Source of the DNA: Gemmatimonadota bacterium
Lineage (GTDB): Bacteria; Gemmatimonadota; Gemmatimonadetes; Longimicrobiales; RSA9
Direction: 5' to 3'
Length of the DNA: 9,739 nucleotides
Assembly: GCA_012027055.1 (NCBI GenBank)
Contig: VEPF01000237.1
Coordinates: 1-9,739 of the forward strand
Shown here: positions 5,264 to 9,739 of the stretch, piece by piece
Numbering within the stretch: the stretch's first letter is position 1
How the letters are laid out: the number at the start of each line of letters is the position of its first letter
Made by a program: the position numbers and the translations under genes
Notes under the pieces: generated by a model
What the model was told of the DNA's origin: nothing
The model's input: the letters and a program-made list of their open reading frames with translations, nothing else
Databases searched by the model: none

Positions 5264-7414
5264 TCACCCGCGAGACCCTGAACGCCGGCTCCTCCCTCCG
5301 CCTCGCCGCTCCGGCGGCGCCGCCAGCAGGAAATCGACCTGGCGCTCCTCGAGATCAACGGCCTCCACCAGGATGCGCACGCGGTCGCCCACGCGAAACC
5401 GGCGGTGCGAGTTTTCGCCCACCAGGGCAAGCTGGTCCTCGAGGAACAGGTAGTAGTCGTCGGCCAGCGAGCTGACGTGCACCAGTCCCTCCACGTAGTA
5501 GGCGTCGAGCAGCACGAAGAAGCCGAACGCGCGCACGCTGGCGATCGTCCCCTCGAACTCCGCGCCCACGTGCCGGCTCATGAATTCCGCCTTCATCAGG
5601 TCGACGCTGGCGCGTTCGGCGGCCACCGCCACCCGCTCCCGCTCGCTTGCCAGGTGCGCGACCTCGGCGGCGGTGTCGCGTCCCATGCCGGCCGGCTGCT
5701 GCTCGAGCACCAGGCGTGCGCAGAGGCGGTGCACCACCAGGTCGGGATACCGGCGGATGGGGGACGTGAAGTGCGTGTAGCAGCGCGCCGCCAGCCCGAA
5801 ATGCCCGGAGTTCTCCTCGCTGTAACGGGCCTGCTTCATGGCGCGCAGCACCACCTTGCCGACCAGGGTCTCGTCCGGACGGCCTTCCGCCTGCACGAGT
5901 ACCCGCTGCAGGTCCCGCGGCGAGCCCGGGCCGAGACGGTAGCCCAGGGTAGCCAGGAAGGCGCGCAGCTGCTCCAGGCGGGCTTCATCCGGCTTCTCGT
6001 GGATGCGGTAGATGAACGCGCTGCGGGCTGCCGCTCCGAGCTGGGCGATGGTCTCGTTGGCCAGCAGCATGAAATCCTCGATCAGCCGATGGGCTTCCAG
6101 CCGCTCGCGGCGCTGGATGTCGGTCGGCTCGCCCCAGGCGTTCAGCACCATCCGCGCCTCAGGCAGGTCGAAATCAAGGCTGCCCCGCTCCTGCCGCTGG
6201 GCCCGCAATGCCCGGCTCAACGTCAGCAGCTGCCGGAGCGCGGCGTCCGTCTCCGGATCGATGCCCGCGGTGCCGTCCAGCGCGGCCTGGGCCTGCTCGT
6301 AGGCAAGCCGGTGCCGGCTGCGGATCACCCCCCGCACGAGCCGCTGCCGCCGCACCCGGGCCGCGCCGTCCAGGGTGAGCAACAGGCTGAGCGTGAGTCG
6401 GTCCACGCCGGGCTGGAGCGAGCAGAGATCGGAGGAGAGCGGGTGCGGCAACATCGGGATCACCCGATCCACCAGATAGATGCTGGTGCCCCGCCGCAAC
6501 GCCTCGAGGTCCAGCGGGCTGCCCGGCCGCACGTACCAGGAGACATCCGCGATGTGGACCCCCACCTCCCACAGCCCATCTGCCGCGGCCCGGATGGAAA
6601 GGGCGTCATCGTGGTCCCGGGCGTCCACCGGATCGATCGTGAACACCAGCTGGGCACGGAAGTCCTGCCGCGCCGCCAGTTCCTCCGCAGTCACGCCCCG
6701 GGCCAGCAGGGCCGCCGCATCCACCTCCGCCTCGGGCGGGAACTCAAGCGGCAGTTCATGCCCGTGAATGATCGAGGCGACGTCCACCCCCGGATCGCCG
6801 ATGCGTCCCAGCACCCGCTCCACCGAACCCTCCGGGCCCCGGTACGCGCTACCCCAATCGGTGATCCTGACCACCACCACGTCGCCATCGGCCGCTGCCC
6901 CGGCCTCCCCGGCAGGGACCGCCACATCCCAGCGGAAACGCGGGTCCTGCGGGGTGACGAAGCCGGGGCGGCCCCGCGCTCCGCGGCGTTCGTGATATGA
7001 TCCCACGATCGTCGCGCGCCCCCGGGCCAGCACCCTGATCACCCGCCCTTCCGGGCGATCCGCGTGCACCCCGCGCTCGAGTCGCACCACGACGCGGTCC
7101 CCGTCCTGCGCGGTCTGCAGCGCATCGGCCGCGACGTACACGTCCGGACCGCCGTCTTCTGGAGCGACGAAGCCGGCGCCTTTGCGGGTGGTGCTGATGC
7201 GGCCGACCGCCAGGTTGATCCGGTCCGGTGCCGCGTACCGCTCTCGCTGCACGCGGTAGAGCACGCCCGCGTCCTCGAGCTGGTCCAGCAGCGCCCGGAA
7301 TGCTCCCAGCTGCTCGGCGTTCACGCCCAGGCCCGCGGCCAGCTCCCCGGCCCGCAGCGGCCGATCCGCGCGGCGGCGGAGATACTCGAGAATCGCACCC
7401 GGTTCGACCGGCAC
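5264..7414 (-). CDS. rnr: ribonuclease R (RNB-family 3'-5' exoribonuclease)
   Basis: A 716-aa processive hydrolytic 3'-5' exoribonuclease acting in the cytoplasm on structured RNA, including rRNA and mRNA decay intermediates. Domains in order: N-terminal winged helix (about 1-62, AILEYLRRRADRPLRAGELA), two cold-shock/OB domains (about 68-215, including RKGAGFVAPEDGGPDVYV and RGRPGFVTPQDPRF), the RNB catalytic domain (about 250-590) and an S1 domain (about 617-698, EGTIASVRAFGFFVLLDAYY). The active-site string TIDPVDARDHDDALS supplies D261, D267, D269 and D270, matching E. coli D272, D278, D280 and D281. HFTSPIRRYPDLVVHR is also diagnostic. The basic tail after S1 is short (17 residues), so the protein is shorter than E. 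coli RNase R (813). The start is GTG at 7414 with GAGGA (7419-7423) at a 4-nt spacing, 16 nt after the upstream gene's stop. Confidence 0.96.
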   Translation of the reverse strand: MPVEPGAILEYLRRRADRPLRAGELAAGLGVNAEQLGAFRALLDQLEDAGVLYRVQRERYAAPDRINLAVGRISTTRKGAGFVAPEDGGPDVYVAADALQTAQDGDRVVVRLERGVHADRPEGRVIRVLARGRATIVGSYHERRGARGRPGFVTPQDPRFRWDVAVPAGEAGAAADGDVVVVRITDWGSAYRGPEGSVERVLGRIGDPGVDVASIIHGHELPLEFPPEAEVDAAALLARGVTAEELAARQDFRAQLVFTIDPVDARDHDDALSIRAAADGLWEVGVHIADVSWYVRPGSPLDLEALRRGTSIYLVDRVIPMLPHPLSSDLCSLQPGVDRLTLSLLLTLDGAARVRRQRLVRGVIRSRHRLAYEQAQAALDGTAGIDPETDAALRQLLTLSRALRAQRQERGSLDFDLPEARMVLNAWGEPTDIQRRERLEAHRLIEDFMLLANETIAQLGAAARSAFIYRIHEKPDEARLEQLRAFLATLGYRLGPGSPRDLQRVLVQAEGRPDETLVGKVVLRAMKQARYSEENSGHFGLAARCYTHFTSPIRRYPDLVVHRLCARLVLEQQPAGMGRDTAAEVAHLASERERVAVAAERASVDLMKAEFMSRHVGAEFEGTIASVRAFGFFVLLDAYYVEGLVHVSSLADDYYLFLEDQLALVGENSHRRFRVGDRVRILVEAVDLEERQVDFLLAAPPERRGGGRSRRSGSRG

Positions 7415-7430
7415 GGTGTCCTCGCGGAGT

Positions 7431-8267
7431 TCAGAAGCTGATCCGTACCTCGGTGCGCAGGCGCGCTCCCGTGCCCTCTGGCGCGAGGCCGCTGCGGAAG
7501 CTGGTGCGGTCGGATGCGAGCGCCCGCAGCCGCGCCGTGATCAGCGCGTCCACGGTGCTCGCCACGTGGTTGGCCAGGATCAGGCCCAGCATCCGGGTGC
7601 CCTCTCGGTAGGCATCATCACTGTCCGTGATCAGGTCCATGAAAACCTGCTGCTCGAGGCTGCTCCCGCTCCAGGCCCACGCATAACGCTCCGGAATCCC
7701 GTGCTGGCGGTAGTAGGCGAGCGCCTCCTCGTATTCCGGCGATCCCGCCGGGAAGTCCTCGCCGCCGTGGAAGAACAGGCCACGGGCCAGCCACCACACC
7801 TGTCCGTTGAACGTGGCCGTGTCCTGCTCCGGCTGTATCCCTTCCTGGGACTCCGACATGTCCCACAACCCGCTCGCCGTGTAGTGCGTCATCGCCTCGT
7901 AGTACTCGAATACCGTGTCCCGCCTGCCGCCATCGGTGATCCCGCTGACCCGCCTGGCGACGTTCCACGCCAGGTCCCGGTAGCGCTCCGCCAGCCGGCG
8001 GGAATCGGCTCGCCGCTGGCGGAACCGCAGCCAGCTCCACACTTCCACGGCCAGGTACGGCACCCAGCGGGACTGCCCCTGCAGCCACTGGCCGGCGCCG
8101 GGCAGCAGCATGGAGGCGACCACCGCGGCCGGCGCGGCCGCGTTGCGGGGACCGGCGGGCTGCGCTGCGCGGGCGGGTTCTGTGGCGGCTGGCGGCAACT
8201 GCTGCGCGGTCGCCGTGACCGGCACCAGCAGCAGCCAGAGCGCGAGCAGCGGGAAGCGGCAGGACAT
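7431..8267 (-). CDS. secreted hypothetical protein, DUF5683-like
   Basis: A 278-aa protein I do not recognise by name. It has a clear signal peptide (MSCRFPLLALWLLLVPVTATA, likely cleaved before QQ at 22) and a low-complexity Ala/Pro stretch (about 25-48). Next comes SMLLPGAGQWLQGQSRWVPY (52-71), resembling the start of DUF5683/TM2-like domains that carry a LLPGxGQ motif. The middle is Tyr/Trp-rich and helical (FEYYEAMTHYTASGLWDM). ILANHVASTVDALITARLR (230-248) could be a second conserved or membrane-associated segment. It ends in RTEVRISF; a terminal aromatic in a beta-like strand is typical of outer-membrane proteins. Its ATG shares one base with the stop of the upstream barrel gene (TGATG), so the two are probably co-translated, and rnr follows after 16 nt. 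An envelope role beside the barrel protein is inference only. Confidence 0.75.
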   Translation of the reverse strand: MSCRFPLLALWLLLVPVTATAQQLPPAATEPARAAQPAGPRNAAAPAAVVASMLLPGAGQWLQGQSRWVPYLAVEVWSWLRFRQRRADSRRLAERYRDLAWNVARRVSGITDGGRRDTVFEYYEAMTHYTASGLWDMSESQEGIQPEQDTATFNGQVWWLARGLFFHGGEDFPAGSPEYEEALAYYRQHGIPERYAWAWSGSSLEQQVFMDLITDSDDAYREGTRMLGLILANHVASTVDALITARLRALASDRTSFRSGLAPEGTGARLRTEVRISF

Positions 8268-9457
8268 CAGAAGGCGATCGCGAAAGTCACCTGGAACGGC
8301 TCCGCATCATCATCGGAAGCCGCAAACGACTTCGCTACGCTCACGTCGAACCGATCCCAGATCATGCCGACTCCCACCGAGCCGCCCGAGCCGGTGCCGC
8401 TGCCGGCCGCATAGCCCGCACGCACGCACAGGCTGCGGTCCAGGATCAGCAACAGGCCAAGCGCCGGGCCGGCCGGACCCGCCGTCGACCCGACTCCCTC
8501 GCGTACCCCGGTCACGAAGTCCGCGCTCGCCACCAGCTCCACCATCGAATCCGGCCGGAAATGCTGCATCAACTCGTAGGCCAGGCCGCAGCGCAGGCGG
8601 GTGGGGGCCGGATCGCTCTGCGCGGCATAGCGAACCTGCAACGGGAGCGCCAGCTGCGTCGCGGCCGCGCCCAGCTGCAGCGACCTGACCCAGGGCACAT
8701 CCACCCGCACGCCCAGGTCGATGCCGTGCGTCGTGCCCGATGCCGACGCCTCCTGGCAATAACCCCGGCACGCCTGCCGCCACTGGAAGAGCTTGTAGGT
8801 CACGCCCGCGTTCAGGTGCGGCACGATGCCGGTCGCGAACGTGGCCGACAGCAGGTTGTCGGTGAGCACCAGGGTACCGAGCGGGTTGTTGTTCGCATCG
8901 GTGGCCTGGATCTCACCGTAGTCGAGCAGGCGATAGCTGATGGCCGCGGTGCCCGCCCGTCCAATCCCGAACGTAACCGCGAAGGTCGTGGTCTTGTCCA
9001 GGACGCTGCGCTGGCTGTGCACCCGGAACTCGTTCGTGTTGAGCCCCGCGATGCCCGCCGGATTGACGTAGAGCGCATCCGGCAGCGCCCGGGCCACCAG
9101 GGCGCTGCCCAGCGCCACCACGCGCGCACCTACCGGGATCAGCAGCGTCTGGCAGCATTCGTAGGAGCTGACGTCGCCCTTCCCGTCCTGGGCCCGCACG
9201 GGCACGGGACGGCACACGACCGCGGCACCCGCGGCCAGCCACAGGGCGAACCGCACCCCTCTCACCTCAGGAGCTGGGCCGGACGGGCATTCGGGGAGAG
9301 GCCGCGCTTCATCAATGAGCATGATCGGGATGTCCTCCCGGATCTCATAGCGCAGCCGGCACGCGTGGCAAACCAGCTCGCTGTCGCGCTCGCGGTACTC
9401 GAGCTCGCCCTTGCACTTCGGGCAGACCAGGATTTCGAGCAACTGCGGGTCGAGCAT
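8267..9457 (-). CDS. Trm112-like zinc module in one frame with a PorV/PorQ-family outer-membrane barrel (probable two-gene fusion or 1-nt indel)
   Basis: One uninterrupted 396-codon frame holds two unrelated proteins. Residues 1-54 are Trm112/UPF0434-like. From V65 or V68 a new protein begins with its own signal peptide (RFALWLAAGAAVV, then VRA before QDG at 91). Its mature part fits the PorV/PorQ family: LIPVGARVVALGSALVARAL, then DALYVNPAGIAGLNTNEFRV (128-147), repeated amphipathic strands, and a C-terminal FQVTFAIAF ending in Phe, as outer-membrane barrels do. Cysteines at 101, 102, 230, 234, 290 and 344 may form disulfides. An internal signal peptide behind a cytoplasmic zinc domain makes a single product unlikely. 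The barrel probably starts at GTG 9265, or at GTG 9256 with GAGG 8 nt upstream. The ribosome binding site for the first ATG is AGGAG (9464-9468, spacing 6). Some PorV/PorQ relatives serve type IX secretion; that role is not shown here. Confidence 0.8.
   Translation of the reverse strand: MLDPQLLEILVCPKCKGELEYRERDSELVCHACRLRYEIREDIPIMLIDEARPLPECPSGPAPEVRGVRFALWLAAGAAVVCRPVPVRAQDGKGDVSSYECCQTLLIPVGARVVALGSALVARALPDALYVNPAGIAGLNTNEFRVHSQRSVLDKTTTFAVTFGIGRAGTAAISYRLLDYGEIQATDANNNPLGTLVLTDNLLSATFATGIVPHLNAGVTYKLFQWRQACRGYCQEASASGTTHGIDLGVRVDVPWVRSLQLGAAATQLALPLQVRYAAQSDPAPTRLRCGLAYELMQHFRPDSMVELVASADFVTGVREGVGSTAGPAGPALGLLLILDRSLCVRAGYAAGSGTGSGGSVGVGMIWDRFDVSVAKSFAASDDDAEPFQVTFAIAF
9256..9265 (-). 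promoter_or_regulatory. internal start region of the barrel gene with GTGA stop/start overlap
   Basis: The minus strand reads CTGAGGTGAGAGGGGTGCGG across this point. GTG at 9265 overlaps a TGA (9262-9264) lying one frame over, making a GTGA junction of the kind seen at the lysS/permease border in this window. A second in-frame GTG at 9256 has GAGG (9265-9268) at 8-nt spacing and gives a more typical signal peptide (MRFALWLAAGAAVV). Either could start the exported barrel independently of the Trm112 module. Confidence 0.55.
9266..9457 (-). other. Trm112/UPF0434 (YcaR-like) zinc-binding module
   Basis: Residues 1-54 (MLDPQLLEILVCPKCKGELE, then ELVCHACRLRYEIREDIPIM, then DEARPL) match the small Trm112/UPF0434 family, about 60 aa in E. 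coli YcaR (LLEIIACPVCNGKL...DGIPVLLETEAR). The four expected Cys ligands are present: C12, C15, C30 and C33. Trm112 proteins in other organisms activate tRNA, rRNA or release-factor methyltransferases; the role of the short bacterial form is less clear. In the present frame residues 55-64 (PECPSGPAPE) run straight into the barrel gene. One base out of frame, the same DNA would end as NARPAQLLR followed by TGA at 9262-9264, giving a normal-length protein of about 63-64 aa. It sits 24 nt downstream of era. Confidence 0.85.
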
Positions 9458-9481
9458 CTCATTCTCCTTTCATGCGCGGCA

Positions 9482-9739
9482 TCAGGCCCGCGGCTCCCGC
9501 GGCTCCCGGGCCGCGGCGGCCGCGCGCTCGCCGTGACGCGAGCGGAGGGATGTCGCGCCCGGCGGCGACTGGGGCACTGGATATCCAAGATAACGAAGCG
9601 TCTCCGCTTTCCGGCGCCACCCCGGCAACACCTTCACCCACAGATCGAGGTATGCCGGTGCGCCGATGAAATCCTCGATCTTGCCCCGCGCCCGGGCCCC
9701 CAGCCGCTTGATGCCCGCGCCGCCGCGCCCCACCACGAT
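9482..9739 (-). CDS. era: GTPase Era, C-terminal KH domain (5' part outside window)
   Basis: Only the last 85 codons are present. IVVGRGGAGIKRLGARARGK, then IEDFIGAPAYLDLWVKV and LPGWRRKAETLRYLGY, match the KH RNA-binding domain of Era (compare E. coli GIVIGNKGAKIKTIGIEARK, then LELWVKVKSGW and LRSLGY). Era is an essential GTPase that binds the 3' end of 16S rRNA and assists 30S assembly; the KH domain makes the rRNA contact, and the GTPase domain would lie beyond 9739. Unlike E. coli Era, which ends soon after LGY, this copy has a tail of about 30 residues that is Pro/Ser, then Arg/Ala-rich (AAAAAREPREPRA). The tail's end is encoded by a 9-bp tandem duplication. The Trm112 module starts 24 nt after the TGA. 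Confidence 0.93.
   Translation of the reverse strand: MVVGRGGAGIKRLGARARGKIEDFIGAPAYLDLWVKVLPGWRRKAETLRYLGYPVPQSPPGATSLRSRHGERAAAAAREPREPRA
9489..9506. repeat. two tandem copies of a 9-bp unit at the end of era
   Basis: CGCGGCTCC occurs twice in direct succession (9489-9497 and 9498-9506) and encodes the repeated Arg-Glu-Pro of the Era tail (AREPREPRA). The copies lie within a short inverted repeat, GGCCCG (9485-9490) and CGGGCC (9507-9512). It looks like slippage in a non-conserved tail. Confidence 0.6.

Noticed and set aside
5405..7000. A 531-codon plus-strand open frame
   Set aside because: It is fully antisense to rnr, whose catalytic motifs are intact, and shows no domain-like pattern.
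9459..9473. Four-codon mini-ORF (ATG AAA GGA GAA TGA) before the Trm112 start
   Set aside because: It is formed by the ribosome binding site region itself; nothing supports it being translated as a leader.
1..9739. tRNA/rRNA genes, CRISPR arrays, transposases, phage or defence genes
   Set aside because: No repeat-spacer pattern, transposase or tRNA-like sequence was noticed, and nearly all the DNA is accounted for by housekeeping or envelope genes.

Overview
The window is a GC-rich, gene-dense stretch in which every supportable gene lies on the minus strand. It therefore reads from era (right end) towards a lipoprotein-export permease (left end). The gene content suggests a Gemmatimonadota-type bacterium: a PorV/PorQ-family outer-membrane barrel, an MJ0042 zinc-ribbon protein coupled to a variant GGDEF protein, class II LysRS, and a LolC/E-type permease. 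The phylum is inferred from family content alone. No rRNA, tRNA, CRISPR or mobile element was recognised, and no stretch over 300 bases lacks a gene.

Layout in transcription order, right to left. Block 1 (9739-5264) holds the era 3' end, then a Trm112/UPF0434-like zinc module read in one open frame with a PorV/PorQ-type barrel. A secreted 278-aa protein and RNase R (rnr) follow. Gaps are 24 nt, a 1-nt overlap and 16 nt. Block 2 (5187-3575) holds a pseudo-receiver/GGDDF protein overlapping by ATGA with an MJ0042 zinc-ribbon protein, behind a candidate promoter in a 76-nt gap. Block 3 (3473-1) holds prfB (RF2), with an intact programmed +1 frameshift site, then lysS, then the 5' part of a lipoprotein-releasing permease that starts in a GTGA overlap. 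A candidate promoter and a strong GC hairpin precede prfB.

Block 1 mixes ribosome/RNA maintenance (Era, Trm112, RNase R) with envelope proteins. Block 2 looks like a small signalling pair. Block 3 combines translation termination and lysyl-tRNA charging with envelope lipoprotein traffic; prfB-lysS adjacency is also known in E. coli.

The points most worth a second look are the Trm112-barrel reading-frame fusion, which sits on a relic GTGA stop/start and may be a 1-nt indel; the prfB leader hairpin lying between promoter and ribosome binding site; and the GGDDF/degenerate receiver protein coupled to a zinc-ribbon partner. No wholly new multi-gene system was found; this is mostly a housekeeping region.
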